Notes under the pieces: generated by a model
Told to the model about the DNA's origin: nothing
The model's database searches: none
The model's input: only the letters and a program-made list of their open reading frames with translations
Shown here: piece by piece, positions 1 through 9,006 of the stretch
Layout: each line of letters begins with the position of its first letter
Numbering within the stretch: the stretch's first letter is position 1
Program-made: the position numbers and the translations under genes
Assembly: GCA_944323505.1 (NCBI GenBank)
Contig: CALUST010000007.1
Span: 62,001 to 126,000, forward strand
Direction: 5' to 3'
Length of the DNA: 64,000 nt
DNA from: an uncultured Bacteroidales bacterium
GTDB lineage: Bacteria > Bacteroidota > Bacteroidia > Bacteroidales > UBA932

Positions 1-369
1 GCCGCCTGGATGCCGTGGCCTGGGGTGGGGATGTACGGCAATACCAAGAGATTCATCAAAGGGTTATCACGGTCTCTGCGCGTTGAATGCAGAGGCACAG
101 GAGTGAGTGTGACGGCTGCATATTTCGGGGCTGTGGACACGGATTTGTTCGGCCTGCCGCCGTTCTACAGGAGACTTGCCAGACGGCTCGGCGTGATGGT
201 GTCGGTGGAGAATGCGGTGAAGTCGGCACTGAAAGCCACATTCCGGAGAAGAAAGGGCACCATGCCGGGACTTGTCAACCATATTTTCCTGCCGCTCATG
301 GTCATCCTTCCCGACAGTTTTCTGCATTTCCTGTATGAAAAACTCAGGTTTGCATGGACCCGCTTCTGA
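1..369 (+). CDS. Short-chain dehydrogenase/reductase (SDR), C-terminal part
   Basis: The reading frame is open from the first base, so this is the C-terminal part of a gene that begins upstream of the window. It carries the SDR catalytic Tyr-x-x-x-Lys signature as YGNTK near the start of the visible part, followed by the typical helix FIKGLSRSLRVE and a strand ending in a V-D-T motif, as in classical SDRs. The C-terminal 40 residues are hydrophobic (HIFLPLMVILPDSFLHFLYE), which suggests membrane association. SDRs are NAD(P)-dependent oxidoreductases; the Rossmann glycine motif is off-window and the substrate cannot be told. The next gene, trxB, has its own candidate promoter overlapping the end of this one. 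Confidence 0.85.
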   Translation, partial: AAWMPWPGVGMYGNTKRFIKGLSRSLRVECRGTGVSVTAAYFGAVDTDLFGLPPFYRRLARRLGVMVSVENAVKSALKATFRRRKGTMPGLVNHIFLPLMVILPDSFLHFLYEKLRFAWTRF

Positions 370-395
370 AAATGCGGGATATTTTATTACATTTG
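365..395 (+). promoter_or_regulatory. Candidate Bacteroidetes-type promoter for trxB-bamD
   Basis: The -7 box TACATTTG at 388-395 matches the phylum consensus TAnnTTTG. A TCTG at 365-368 (three of four match to the -33 TTTG) lies 19 bases upstream. Transcription would start near 402, giving a leader of about 16-22 bases before trxB. Assignment is by pattern only. Confidence 0.45.
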
Positions 396-417
396 CAAGT
401 TAAATGTTTTGACAGGA

Positions 418-1356
418 ATGGATATGGAACATTTGAAATGCCTCATTATCGGGGGCGGTCCTGCAGGTTATACTGCGGCTATATATGCATCGAGGTCAGG
501 TCTTTCTCCTGTGCTGTACGAGGGTATCCAGCCGGGAGGCCAGTTGACCACTACGACTGACATCGAGAATTATCCGGGCTTTGAGAACGGTATTTCAGGC
601 CAGGTGCTCATGGATACGATGAAAGCCCAGGCCATACGCCTCGGTGCTGATGTCAGGGGAGGCACGGTGTCTGCGGCAGACCTTTCGTCAAGGCCGTTCC
701 GTGTGACAGTTGACGGTGACCATGAGATAGCGGCGGAGACCCTCATAATTGCGACGGGGGCTACGGCAAAATATCTCGGACTTCCGTCCGAAGAGGCTTT
801 CAAAGGCATGGGCGTGTCCGCCTGTGCCACCTGTGACGGCTTTTTCTACCGGAAGAAGACAGTCGCAGTCGTCGGAGGCGGTGACACTGCCTGCGAGGAG
901 GCCACATATCTTTCGACCATCTGCAGCAAGGTCTATATGATAGTCCGCCGCGATGTCCTGAGGGCTTCGACTGCCATGCAGGAGAGAGTGATGAACACCC
1001 CGAACATTGAGATTCTCTGGAACTGCAATACTCAGGAGGTTCTCGGGGACGGGAGCGGGGTCACAGGCGTGAGACTGCTCAGAAAGGACGGGGAGGTCTT
1101 CGATGTGGCGATAGACGGATTCTTCCTTGCAATCGGGCATCATCCCAATTCCGAGATGTTCAGCAGATGGGTAAATGTCAATGAGGAGGGCTATATAATC
1201 ACAGAGGACAAGACATCTAGGACAAATGTGGATGGGGTGTTCGCGGCAGGAGACGTACAGGATCCGCTTTACAGGCAGGCGATCACGGCAGCCGCATCAG
1301 GCTGCAGGGCCGCCCTTGATGCAGAAAGATTCCTGATTTCACAGAAACTGATATGA
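418..1356 (+). CDS. trxB: Thioredoxin reductase
   Basis: Flavoprotein that reduces thioredoxin with NADPH in the cytoplasm. The N-terminal FAD-binding motif GGGPAGY follows the start closely, the redox-active pair is in CATC (Cys at about residues 136 and 139), the NADPH motif GGGDTACEEA follows it, and the C-terminal FAD motif is GVFAAGDV. The length of about 312 residues is normal for the family. A TTG codon at 409 is also in frame, but the ATG at 418 or 424 puts the Rossmann motif at the usual distance from the start. The stop codon overlaps the bamD start (ATGA), so the two genes are very probably co-transcribed and translationally coupled. Confidence 0.97.
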   Translation: MDMEHLKCLIIGGGPAGYTAAIYASRSGLSPVLYEGIQPGGQLTTTTDIENYPGFENGISGQVLMDTMKAQAIRLGADVRGGTVSAADLSSRPFRVTVDGDHEIAAETLIIATGATAKYLGLPSEEAFKGMGVSACATCDGFFYRKKTVAVVGGGDTACEEATYLSTICSKVYMIVRRDVLRASTAMQERVMNTPNIEILWNCNTQEVLGDGSGVTGVRLLRKDGEVFDVAIDGFFLAIGHHPNSEMFSRWVNVNEEGYIITEDKTSRTNVDGVFAAGDVQDPLYRQAITAAASGCRAALDAERFLISQKLI

Positions 1357-2360
1357 AGATGAGGATATTGAGACACGTTCTGCCGGTTGCGGCAGTCGCT
1401 GCGGTATTTGTGTCGTGCAAATCCCAGTATGAGATGCTTCTGAACAGCAATGACGTCGACTTGAAATACGAGGCGGCGTTCCTTTATTTCAACGATGCGA
1501 AATATACCAAGGCAGCGGATCTTTTCGAGTCCATGTCCGTGCTTACGAGCGGTACGGAGAGGGATGATACCGTGCAGTATTACTGGGGGCTGAGCAACTA
1601 CAGGGCCAAGGACTACTATACGGCTGAGACCAACTTCCAGAAGTTCCTGGAGAGTTATCCGAGAAGCCCGTTCGCACCTGAGGCGAGATTCCTGAGGCTG
1701 GACTGCCTCTACCGTTCGACTCTGAGATATGAACTTGACCAGGGTCCTACCTATGTGGCCATCAATGCCATTGCAGAATATATGGCGGAATATCCCGAGG
1801 CGACGAATGCCGATATATGTCAGAAGATGCTCGATGACCTCAATCTGCGGCTCGATACCAAGGCGTTCGAGGCTGCCAGGCTGTATTACAAGATGGAGGA
1901 CTACATCGCCTCCCGCGTATCTTTCCGCAATGTGCTGAAAGACGATGCCGACAATGTCTACAGGGAGGACATATTGTACTACATAGCCATGTCTTCATAT
2001 AAATATGCCCACCTGAGTGTTCCCCAGAAACAGAAAGACAGGTATATGACTTTCGTGGACGACTATCTCAATTTCATCGGGGAATATCCTGAATCAGTCT
2101 ACAGGAAGGAACTTGATACGATATACAGGCGTGTCCAGAGGGCTTTGGGCAGGTATCCGGGAATCCAGACTGACGAGGAGGACGACGGGAAGATGGACGA
2201 GAAGGCCTTTGAGAAGGAGAGACGCCGTCTGGACAGGGAAGGGAAGGCTGCCCTGAGGAAAGGCGCCAGGAAGAATGAGAAGATGGTTGATGCCTCGGAG
2301 GATATTGTTGAGATAGAGGCTATGGCTGATGAGGCGGAGGCCTCACGGGGAGGGAGATGA
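1353..2360 (+). CDS. bamD: Outer membrane protein assembly factor BamD (lipoprotein)
   Basis: BamD is the essential lipoprotein partner of BamA in the beta-barrel assembly machine on the periplasmic side of the outer membrane. The N-terminus has a basic start, a hydrophobic stretch and a lipobox-like AVFVSC with the lipid-bearing Cys at residue 22. The body shows TPR-like helices (LYFNDAKYTKAADLFESM; YYTAETNFQKFLESYPRSPFAPEA), the hallmark of the YfiO/BamD family. The last 60-70 residues are highly charged (many Glu, Lys and Arg) and probably disordered. The start overlaps the trxB stop by four bases. In Bacteroidales bamD is usually followed by the omega-type gene seen next, which supports the call. 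Confidence 0.9.
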   Translation: MKMRILRHVLPVAAVAAVFVSCKSQYEMLLNSNDVDLKYEAAFLYFNDAKYTKAADLFESMSVLTSGTERDDTVQYYWGLSNYRAKDYYTAETNFQKFLESYPRSPFAPEARFLRLDCLYRSTLRYELDQGPTYVAINAIAEYMAEYPEATNADICQKMLDDLNLRLDTKAFEAARLYYKMEDYIASRVSFRNVLKDDADNVYREDILYYIAMSSYKYAHLSVPQKQKDRYMTFVDDYLNFIGEYPESVYRKELDTIYRRVQRALGRYPGIQTDEEDDGKMDEKAFEKERRRLDREGKAALRKGARKNEKMVDASEDIVEIEAMADEAEASRGGR

Positions 2361-2437
2361 CAGGTTTCCCGAAAAATTTTTGAACCCCGTATATATGCCG
2401 GTCTGTATAATAATATGGATAGAAAACAAAAGACAAT

Positions 2438-2758
2438 ATGACAAAGAAAATTCCTACAAATACCATTACGCGAGACCTCTGCGATCTCGCTGCCCCTACA
2501 GGGAACATCTATGAGACTGTCGTCATCCTCTCTAAGAGGGCCAACCAGATTTCAATTGCCGAAAAGAAGGAACTCACAAAGAAACTCGAGGATTTCAAGA
2601 ATGACAGGGATACCATGGAGGAGGTATTCGAGAATCGCGAGCAGATAGAGATCTCCAAGTTCTATGAGAAGCAGCCGAAGCCCGGTCTTGTGGCCATCTC
2701 GGAATTCGAGGACAACGAGATCTATTGGAGAATGGCGAAGAAAGAGGACAACGAGTAA
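2438..2758 (+). CDS. rpoZ: RNA polymerase omega subunit, Bacteroidetes type
   Basis: A 106-residue protein resembling the RpoZ/omega-like family annotated in Bacteroidetes. The key region TGNIYETVVILSKRANQI corresponds to the omega helix that clamps the beta-prime C-terminus, and is followed by a charged helix rich in Lys and Glu. Omega assists assembly of RNA polymerase in the cytoplasm. It sits between bamD and recN, the usual neighbourhood in this order. The 77-base gap before it is AT-rich (a run around 2376-2384 and TATAATAATATGG at 2405-2417), so it may have its own promoter, but no clean TAnnTTTG box was found. Recognition rests on family memory, not on a search. Confidence 0.85.
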   Translation: MTKKIPTNTITRDLCDLAAPTGNIYETVVILSKRANQISIAEKKELTKKLEDFKNDRDTMEEVFENREQIEISKFYEKQPKPGLVAISEFEDNEIYWRMAKKEDNE

Positions 2759-2769
2759 CATAATTCCCG

Positions 2770-4446
2770 ATGCTCTGCAGGCTTCATGTCAGCAATTATG
2801 TATTGATAGACACTCTGGACATTGAATTCCCGGAGGGGCTGGTCATAATTACCGGACAGACGGGAGCCGGAAAATCCATTCTGCTCGGGGCCTTGAATCT
2901 GGCTCTCGGGGCAAAGGCGGATGTCTCCGTGATAGGGGAGAACGGCGGAAACTGTGTTGTTGAGGCAGAGTTCGCCATAGAGCATCCGGGTGAGGGCATG
3001 AAGGCTTTGCTTGAAGAGAACGGGCTTGAGCCGGAAGACGGGCGTCTCATTGTCAGGAGGGTAGTGAATCCGAGCGGGAGGTCGCGCTCCTTCATCAATG
3101 ACGAGCCTGTGACAGTACAACTGCTGTCTTCATTGTCCTCCTATCTCATTGACATACATTCACAACATCAGACTCTTCAATTGTCGGACGGGGCTTTCAG
3201 GCTTTCCGTCCTTGACTATTATGCGGGGAACCAGTCCCTGCTGCTGGATTACAGGTCGGCTTACGCTGAGATGGGCAGGCTGCGGTCTGAACTTGATTCA
3301 GTGGAGCGTGCCCTGTCCAAGGCAAAAGATGAAAAGGACTATAACGAGGCCAGGTTCAGCAGACTTGAGTCAGCGGCATTAAAGGCCGGAGAACTTGATG
3401 AACTGGAGTCGGAGCAGAGGCAGCTCGCAAACGCTGAGGAGATAAAGGAAAGTCTTTGCGCTGTCGAAAACCTGTTTTACGGGGATTCTTCCGGGGAGAC
3501 ATCCGGTGCCGACGTAGTGCTCAAGGAGATGGAAAGGCAGATGGAGAAGGTCTCCAGGTATGTGCCGCAGGCCGCCGTGCTTGCAGGTCGTCTTTCCTCA
3601 TGCCGGGTGGAAATTGATGACATCATCTTAGAGGTGTCGGCCCTGAACTCAAGGACAGATGTCTCGGCAGAGCGGCTTCAGGCCGTTGATGACAGGCTGT
3701 CCACCTTGTATGGGCTTATGCAGAAATACGGCTGCAGTTCTGTAGAGGAACTGATAGCCGAGAGGGATGCCCTTTCAGGCATCTTGAGCGACACTTCCGG
3801 ACTGGAAGCAAGGAAGGAGGAGTTGTCAGGGCACCTTGCCGATGCCGTGAAGACCGTGGAGCGTCTTTCTGCCGCATTGCATTCGGCGAGGGCGGAGGCT
3901 GCATCTTCGTTCTCAGAGGCTATCATGGATTCCGTCCGCTATCTGGAACTTCCGTATGCCGTGTTTGAGGCCCGGGTACGCGAAGACCGTCTTTCTCAGA
4001 CAGGCTCCGATGCTGTCGACTTCATGTTCTCTGCAAGCGGGAAGAATCCTGCTGATGTCTCCAGATGTGCATCCGGTGGAGAATTGTCCAGGATAATGCT
4101 TTCTCTCAAGGCCGTCATGGCCCGTTACATGGATATGCCCACAATGATTTTCGACGAAATCGATACAGGAGTCTCCGGCAGTGTGGCGGACAAGATGGGC
4201 AGCATGATATGTGAAATGGGAAAGGATATGCAGGTGTTTGCCATCACACATCTTCCTCAGGTGGCGGCCAAGGGCAATGCTCATTATCTTGTATCCAAGG
4301 ATGTCGACCCGGACTCATCCCGGGCTGTCTCGACTATCAGCCGTCTTTCGTCTGAGGAGAGGGTCATGGAGGTCGCCAGGATGCTGAGCGGATCAGTGCT
4401 TACTGATGCTGCTGTGGCGAATGCAAGATCCCTTCTCGGATATTGA
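2770..4446 (+). CDS. recN: DNA repair protein RecN
   Basis: SMC-like ATPase that acts in recombinational repair of double-strand breaks. Walker A is GQTGAGKS at residues 29-36, directly after the characteristic N-terminus with SNYVLIDTLDIEF. A long coiled-coil middle (about residues 150-380, rich in Glu, Leu, Ala and Arg) separates it from the C-terminal ATPase half with the ABC signature CASGGELSR and the Walker B FDEIDTGVSG, which is diagnostic for RecN. The length of 558 residues is normal. The gene starts 11 bases after the omega gene, so it belongs to the same transcript. Its stop is only three bases from the stop of the convergent LysM gene. Confidence 0.96.
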   Translation: MLCRLHVSNYVLIDTLDIEFPEGLVIITGQTGAGKSILLGALNLALGAKADVSVIGENGGNCVVEAEFAIEHPGEGMKALLEENGLEPEDGRLIVRRVVNPSGRSRSFINDEPVTVQLLSSLSSYLIDIHSQHQTLQLSDGAFRLSVLDYYAGNQSLLLDYRSAYAEMGRLRSELDSVERALSKAKDEKDYNEARFSRLESAALKAGELDELESEQRQLANAEEIKESLCAVENLFYGDSSGETSGADVVLKEMERQMEKVSRYVPQAAVLAGRLSSCRVEIDDIILEVSALNSRTDVSAERLQAVDDRLSTLYGLMQKYGCSSVEELIAERDALSGILSDTSGLEARKEELSGHLADAVKTVERLSAALHSARAEAASSFSEAIMDSVRYLELPYAVFEARVREDRLSQTGSDAVDFMFSASGKNPADVSRCASGGELSRIMLSLKAVMARYMDMPTMIFDEIDTGVSGSVADKMGSMICEMGKDMQVFAITHLPQVAAKGNAHYLVSKDVDPDSSRAVSTISRLSSEERVMEVARMLSGSVLTDAAVANARSLLGY

Positions 4447-4449
4447 GAG

Positions 4450-6210
4450 TTATTCCAGGAAATCTATACTGTAGTCCGGGTCATAGACAATTCTTCTTAT
4501 GGCCGTATTCTTCAGCCCTCCGTCTCCGTCTCTTCTGAATCTGAAATCAGTCTGAAGCATGCGGGTCTTTTCATTTTCAGAGATCTTCTCTGCCCAGTCT
4601 TTCCCGTATTCTGCACAGACGGATATGAAATAGTACATGACATCGTATCCCTGAAAGGCGAACGCTCCTGGCTCCGTATTATATAAAGCCCTGTATTTCA
4701 GTAGGAAATCCCGGACTTCCGGCCTTTCGTAATCCACATAATAGGACATGGACAAATGGAGGCTTGCATTGTGGTAGTCTTCCACATCGATTGTCTCGAA
4801 TCCTTTCAGCCTGGACGAGCCGTACATGACCACCTTGTATCTGTCATGTATCATCAGGTTCAGATTTCTCACGACATCATTGACAAATGCCTCGCTTTCG
4901 GAGACCACCAGTACCCTGTTGACGGCCGTTGAATCCATCATGCTCTCCATCGGCTCCAGGACATCCCTGCCTTCGAGGATGTTATAGGAGAATGACGAAT
5001 ATATGATTCCGGACTCACGGAGGAGCGAGTCGACCGAGGCGGACTCGTTCTGCCCTCTGAGACTCTTCTCATATATCACAAGCGCCTTTTCTTCAGGCTT
5101 CTTCTCTTCTGCTATCCACCTTATGAGATCTGTATACTGTTCCGCCGATGATGTCGGAGCTTGTATGAAATTGCTGTGGGAGCGCGCAAGGTATTCTGTC
5201 CTCGGGTCTACAGGCGATACGACTTCCGTCCCGGCGGGAGTCATTTCCAGCAGTCTCCTCAGGTCTCCTGCCGAGACAGGACCTATCACCACATCACTTG
5301 CCGCCAGTCTCTCGCGCGTCACAGGAAGACTCCCGTTGCCCGTGTCGTAGACACTGAGATCGATATTGATGCCTTTGTATCCAAGGTCACGGGCAGCCAG
5401 CAAGGCTCCGCTGTAGAAGTCCATATTGCCTTCGCTGCCTTTCCCGTCGACGGCATTGAACGGGAGCATCAGGACCGCATTTACAGCCTTTTCGACAGAG
5501 GCATCTGCCTCGGCATTGTCTGCAGCCTCTGCAATTGCCGTCTCGGCCGGAGCCTCATATGCAGCGACTTCAGAGGCGAATCTTTCAGGATGGGCCGCCA
5601 TATAGGCATTGAGGTCCGCCGGTATTCTGAGTTTCTGCCTGCTGGTCAGTTTTCTCCCTGTCAGGCCGTTCTCATACATTATTATGTCTACCGGGACTCC
5701 GTATTTTTCCGATATCACATCGAGATCCTCATACCATTTGACCGTATGTGTGACGAAATTGTCGTCCTTGGCTTTCTTCTTCCTGTCCTTCTGTCTCTTC
5801 TTCCTGTCATTGTCTCCGGTGCTGTCATGTCCTGTCTCTTCCGTGCGCGTTGTCTCCCGGATTTGCCCGGATGCGCCGTCTGTGGCTGCAATGGCAGGAT
5901 ATGCCTGACCGTCAGAGGCCGGTATCAGTATGATGGCATTCTTCTTGAGCCCTTCCGACTTCAATGTGGGATTGGCATCGTAGATGGACTGGATGCTGAC
6001 ACCGTAGGCCTTGCTTATGGAATACAGGGTCTGTTTCTCAAGGACAATATGCGAATAGTATATCCTGCCGTCCATCCTTACCTTTTCTTTGGAGATGGTC
6101 ACGGGGACCTGAGGGTACTGGGCGTATGTCTCAGCCTGTGGGAAAGCCAGGCATACGGCCATAAGTGCCGCTGCAATATATGATGTCCTTACTGTGTTTG
6201 AGGTTTTCAT
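4450..6210 (-). CDS. LysM repeat protein with C-terminal periplasmic-binding (ligand receptor) domain
   Basis: A secreted protein of about 586 residues. The start at 6210 (MKTSNTVR) gives a clear signal peptide ending in AETYAQ; a longer frame to 6240 would overlap the upstream gene and bury the signal. Two LysM-like segments follow, one with TLYSISKAYGVSIQSIYDAN and one with DVISEKYGVPVDIIMYENG, separated by a very basic linker (RKKRQKDRKKKAKDD). LysM units bind peptidoglycan. From about residue 245 onward the sequence looks like a type 1 periplasmic-binding fold (VNAVLMLPFN, then GALLAARDLGYKGINIDLSVYD), as in branched-chain amino-acid receptors. The ligand is unknown. It could be a wall-anchored sensor or a scaffold that has lost binding. 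It follows the glycosyltransferase by four bases. Confidence 0.8.
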   Translation of the reverse strand: MKTSNTVRTSYIAAALMAVCLAFPQAETYAQYPQVPVTISKEKVRMDGRIYYSHIVLEKQTLYSISKAYGVSIQSIYDANPTLKSEGLKKNAIILIPASDGQAYPAIAATDGASGQIRETTRTEETGHDSTGDNDRKKRQKDRKKKAKDDNFVTHTVKWYEDLDVISEKYGVPVDIIMYENGLTGRKLTSRQKLRIPADLNAYMAAHPERFASEVAAYEAPAETAIAEAADNAEADASVEKAVNAVLMLPFNAVDGKGSEGNMDFYSGALLAARDLGYKGINIDLSVYDTGNGSLPVTRERLAASDVVIGPVSAGDLRRLLEMTPAGTEVVSPVDPRTEYLARSHSNFIQAPTSSAEQYTDLIRWIAEEKKPEEKALVIYEKSLRGQNESASVDSLLRESGIIYSSFSYNILEGRDVLEPMESMMDSTAVNRVLVVSESEAFVNDVVRNLNLMIHDRYKVVMYGSSRLKGFETIDVEDYHNASLHLSMSYYVDYERPEVRDFLLKYRALYNTEPGAFAFQGYDVMYYFISVCAEYGKDWAEKISENEKTRMLQTDFRFRRDGDGGLKNTAIRRIVYDPDYSIDFLE

Positions 6211-6214
6211 GTTC

Positions 6215-7336
6215 TCAAAGTTTTGCTGCAAAGGCCTCAAGTCTGCTGCAGAATGCGCCCCATGACAGCCTTTCCTTTTCTTTCCTGATGTTCTCTATGC
6301 AGGTCTTGCGGGGCTCCGGCCCGGCGAAGTATGCCTCAATCTCATGCCTGATGGACTCAGGTGTGCAGTCCTTGGCAACGATTCCTGTCCCGGTGTCACC
6401 GATTGTCTCTTTCAGCCCTCCTGCGTCCGTGACAATCATCGGGACTTCAAAATGGTAGGAGATGGAGCTTATCCCGCTTTGGGTGGCGCTCCTGTATGGC
6501 AGCACGGTGACATCTGCCGCAGAGAAGAAGTCTGTCACTTCCGAGTCCCGTATGTACCTGAGCACTGTCTTGATGTTCTGTCTGTACGGACATGCCCTGA
6601 TAAGTCTGTCGTATTTCTCAAATGAGCCGTATGGCTCCCCGGCGATGATCAGCTGGTATTCCGTCCCGAGACCGTTGAATGCCTCGATGAGGATGTCCAG
6701 ACCCTTGTATTCCCTGATGAGCCCGAAGAAGAGGATGTTCCTCTTGCCAGGAGCCAGACCGAGCTGCTTCTCGGCCTCCCTGCGGTCTATCTTTTCCCCG
6801 AAATGTGAGTATAGCGGATGGGGAATCACTGTGTAGACCGCGTCCGGTTTCAGCCGCAGCAGGTCCTTGGACACGGCCTCACACAAAGTCACGAACCCGT
6901 CGCTCCCTTTGAGGAAATATCTGGTGAGGGGAGTGTCGAAAAAGCGTCTTTCGTGCGGTACGACATTGTCAAGGATGGACACTACTTTGCACCGCCCTCT
7001 CATGTGCCGTGTTATATAGCCGAGAGACGGGGCGAAGTAGGACATCCAGTATCTTACGATGAGCAGGTCCGGACCCCATGCCCTGATGGCGTCAAGTGTC
7101 TTGACGTATGAAAACGGATTGGCCGTATCCAGCAGGGATTCGCTCTCCACCGGTACGGCCTCATCGTCGGCTGTCACATATTGCGTCTTGCCCGGGAAGA
7201 GGAATTCAGGATATTGTCTCTTGAAGTTGAATGCCTTGACAATATGCGTTTTCCCAAGTTCGCCCAGAAGGCAGGCATTGAACTGGGATATTCCACCTCT
7301 GTAGGGGTAAAAGCAGGACAGTATGGCTATCTTCAA
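6215..7336 (-). CDS. Glycosyltransferase, family 4-like (GT-B fold)
   Basis: A soluble 373-residue GT-B enzyme. The N-terminal half starts with MKIAILSCFYPYRGGIS, the glycine-rich acceptor loop common in GT4 enzymes. The C-terminal half has ILFFGLIREYKGLDILIEAF, the standard start of the nucleotide-sugar-binding domain, and further on DVTVLPYRSATQSG and VTDAGGLKETI, the region that normally binds the donor sugar. It would move a sugar from an activated donor to an envelope polysaccharide, glycolipid or protein; neither donor nor acceptor can be told. It lies in a minus-strand run between a Skp-like gene (gap 14 bases) and the LysM protein, so it may be co-transcribed with envelope genes. Confidence 0.88.
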   Translation of the reverse strand: MKIAILSCFYPYRGGISQFNACLLGELGKTHIVKAFNFKRQYPEFLFPGKTQYVTADDEAVPVESESLLDTANPFSYVKTLDAIRAWGPDLLIVRYWMSYFAPSLGYITRHMRGRCKVVSILDNVVPHERRFFDTPLTRYFLKGSDGFVTLCEAVSKDLLRLKPDAVYTVIPHPLYSHFGEKIDRREAEKQLGLAPGKRNILFFGLIREYKGLDILIEAFNGLGTEYQLIIAGEPYGSFEKYDRLIRACPYRQNIKTVLRYIRDSEVTDFFSAADVTVLPYRSATQSGISSISYHFEVPMIVTDAGGLKETIGDTGTGIVAKDCTPESIRHEIEAYFAGPEPRKTCIENIRKEKERLSWGAFCSRLEAFAAKL

Positions 7337-7350
7337 GTCGCTGATTGTTT

Positions 7351-7971
7351 TCAGTCGTTCTTCTTGCTCTTGTTCTTGACGTACTCCTCGTTGAGTCCGG
7401 CAAGCACTTCGTCAGTGATGTCGAGCCCTGGGTCACCGGTAATCACAGGAGTACCTGCCTGGTTGGTGAGAATCATGGCATACTGTTTCTCTTCGTTGTA
7501 TTTGTCCAGGTATGTCTTGATGGCATCCGCGAGCTGGTTCATCATCACGGTCTGCTCCTCCATGATCTCGTTGTTCTTCAGGTTGGCGTAGTTGTTGAAC
7601 TCGTCCTGCTGCTGCTGGAGCTTCTGTCCCTGCACCTCTGCCACGGACCTGGTCATGAGACCTTTGTTGAGCTTCTCCTGGAAGTCGTTCACGTCATTCT
7701 CAAGTTTCTTCCCTCTCCTGTCAATCTCGGCCTGGATATTCTGGACCTTTGTCTCAACGACAGACCTTAGGTCGTTGGCCATATCGTATTCCTGGAGAAT
7801 CCTGTCCAGCTGGATATAGACGATGTCTCCCTTTGCGGCTGTCACCACAGTGCTGTCGTTTGGCGATGTGGCGGAAGATGTCCTGACGTCTTTGCGGGTC
7901 AGTGTAAGTGTACCGAATACAGCAACAGCGGCTATGGCTATGATGCTGAGAATAAGTGATGCATGTTTCAT
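7351..7971 (-). CDS. Skp/OmpH family periplasmic chaperone-like protein
   Basis: A 206-residue protein of the OmpH/Skp family, which holds unfolded outer-membrane proteins in the periplasm. The N-terminus has one hydrophobic segment (about residues 5-24) without an obvious cleavage motif, so the protein may stay anchored in the inner membrane. The phrase IVYIQLDRILQEYDMA opens the family domain, and a long alpha-helical region rich in Lys, Glu, Asn and Gln follows (about residues 65-150), predicted to form the tentacle helices. The C-terminus ends in charged residues. A second, shorter paralogue is at 13279-13851 next to bamA. Confidence 0.82.
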   Translation of the reverse strand: MKHASLILSIIAIAAVAVFGTLTLTRKDVRTSSATSPNDSTVVTAAKGDIVYIQLDRILQEYDMANDLRSVVETKVQNIQAEIDRRGKKLENDVNDFQEKLNKGLMTRSVAEVQGQKLQQQQDEFNNYANLKNNEIMEEQTVMMNQLADAIKTYLDKYNEEKQYAMILTNQAGTPVITGDPGLDITDEVLAGLNEEYVKNKSKKND

Positions 7972-8008
7972 TCTTGTATCGATGTCTTAAATTTATCCAA
8001 TGCCGGTG

Positions 8009-8076
8009 CAAATATATACAACAGTATAAATGGCGCGACAGCGACAAATATACGCAGAAACTGAGAGCAATGCAAG
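8009..8076 (-). promoter_or_regulatory. Candidate promoters upstream of the Skp-like gene
   Basis: Two TATATTTG boxes on the minus strand (plus-strand 8009-8016 and 8045-8052) match TAnnTTTG. The distal one has CTTG (8073-8076), three of four to TTTG, at a 20-base spacing. The proximal one is extended to TATATTTGCAC, identical to the candidate box before bamA. The rest of this 170-base gap holds only a short inverted repeat (TGCAAG/CTTGCA around 8071-8086). Confidence 0.35.
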
Positions 8077-8141
8077 TTTACTTGCAATTCCGTCCCGGGT
8101 GATTGCTCATTTGCCGGAGCATGTCGAATCCCCGTGGAGAC

Positions 8142-8864
8142 TCAGTCTTCAAGACGGACTCTTTTCAGATATTCCGCTATGGTCTTTTCAAGCCCCATAT
8201 ACAGGGCGTCGCAGATAATGGCGTGGCCTATTGACACCTCCGCCGTCCATGGGATGGACCGGATGAAGAATGCCAGGTTGTCCAGGTTGAGGTCGTGTCC
8301 CGCATTTATCTCAAGTCCGCATTCCCTTGCCCTGCGTGCTGCCGCTATGAACGGGGCTATGGCCTTGTCCCTGTCTGCCTTGTATCCTGCAGCATACGGC
8401 TCGGTGTAGAGTTCCACTCTGTCGCATCCGCATAGAGCCGCACCCTCCGCCATCGCCGGATTCGGGTCTATGAATATGGATGTCCTTATCCCCTTTGCCT
8501 TGAAAGTCCGGCATACGTCCGTGAGGAAGTCCCTGTTCCTGACCGTGTCCCATCCGGAATCCGAGGTTATGGCATCGGCGGCATCGGGGACGAGGGTCAC
8601 CTGGTCCGGGACAGTCTCGCATACGAGGTCTATGAAAGACGGGATGGGATTGCCTTCGATATTGAATTCCGTCGTTATCAGCGGGCGTATCTCCCTTACG
8701 TCAGAGTATCTGATGTGCCTTTCGTCAGGTCTCGGATGTACAGTTATGCCTTCCGCCCCGAATCTTTCGCAGTCCGAGGCCGCTTTTGCCACATCAGGCA
8801 TATTCCCTCCGCGGGCATTCCTCAAAGTGGCTATCTTGTTGATGTTTACACTCAGTCTGGTCAT
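8142..8864 (-). CDS. pdxJ: Pyridoxine 5'-phosphate synthase
   Basis: PdxJ condenses 1-deoxyxylulose 5-phosphate with 3-amino-2-oxopropyl phosphate in the DXP-dependent pathway to vitamin B6. The start at 8864 gives [20 protein letters not shown], the standard family N-terminus; an in-frame ATG at 8894 would add ten unrelated residues. Conserved parts are [16 protein letters not shown] (phosphate and substrate site) and [15 protein letters not shown] near the C-terminus. The length of about 240 residues is normal. It is divergent from nadK across a 142-base gap. SerC, which acts just before PdxJ in the same pathway in other bacteria, is encoded elsewhere in the window. Confidence 0.95.
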   Translation of the reverse strand: MTRLSVNINKIATLRNARGGNMPDVAKAASDCERFGAEGITVHPRPDERHIRYSDVREIRPLITTEFNIEGNPIPSFIDLVCETVPDQVTLVPDAADAITSDSGWDTVRNRDFLTDVCRTFKAKGIRTSIFIDPNPAMAEGAALCGCDRVELYTEPYAAGYKADRDKAIAPFIAAARRARECGLEINAGHDLNLDNLAFFIRSIPWTAEVSIGHAIICDALYMGLEKTIAEYLKRVRLED

Positions 8865-8917
8865 ATTGCTCAAATATTCCCGGTCAATAATCATGTCCGG
8901 AGAGTTGGATATCGCCG

Positions 8918-8925
8918 CAAAAATA
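8918..8925 (-). promoter_or_regulatory. Possible -7 box for pdxJ
   Basis: TATTTTTG on the minus strand fits TAnnTTTG and lies 54 bases upstream of the pdxJ start. No convincing TTTG was found at the usual spacing, so this is weak. It sits in the gap between divergent pdxJ and nadK. Confidence 0.25.
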
Positions 8926-9006
8926 TAAAAAAATCAGGCTCTTTTTCTGAATGTCTGCAGAAACTTGTACCTTTACGGAGTTTTATGGATTCCTGATGAT
9001 TTGAAG

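Noticed and set aside
8071-8086. Inverted repeat TGCAAG/CTTGCA in the gap between the Skp-like gene and pdxJ
   Set aside because: Only six base pairs and no T-run after it on either strand; too weak to call a terminator or operator.
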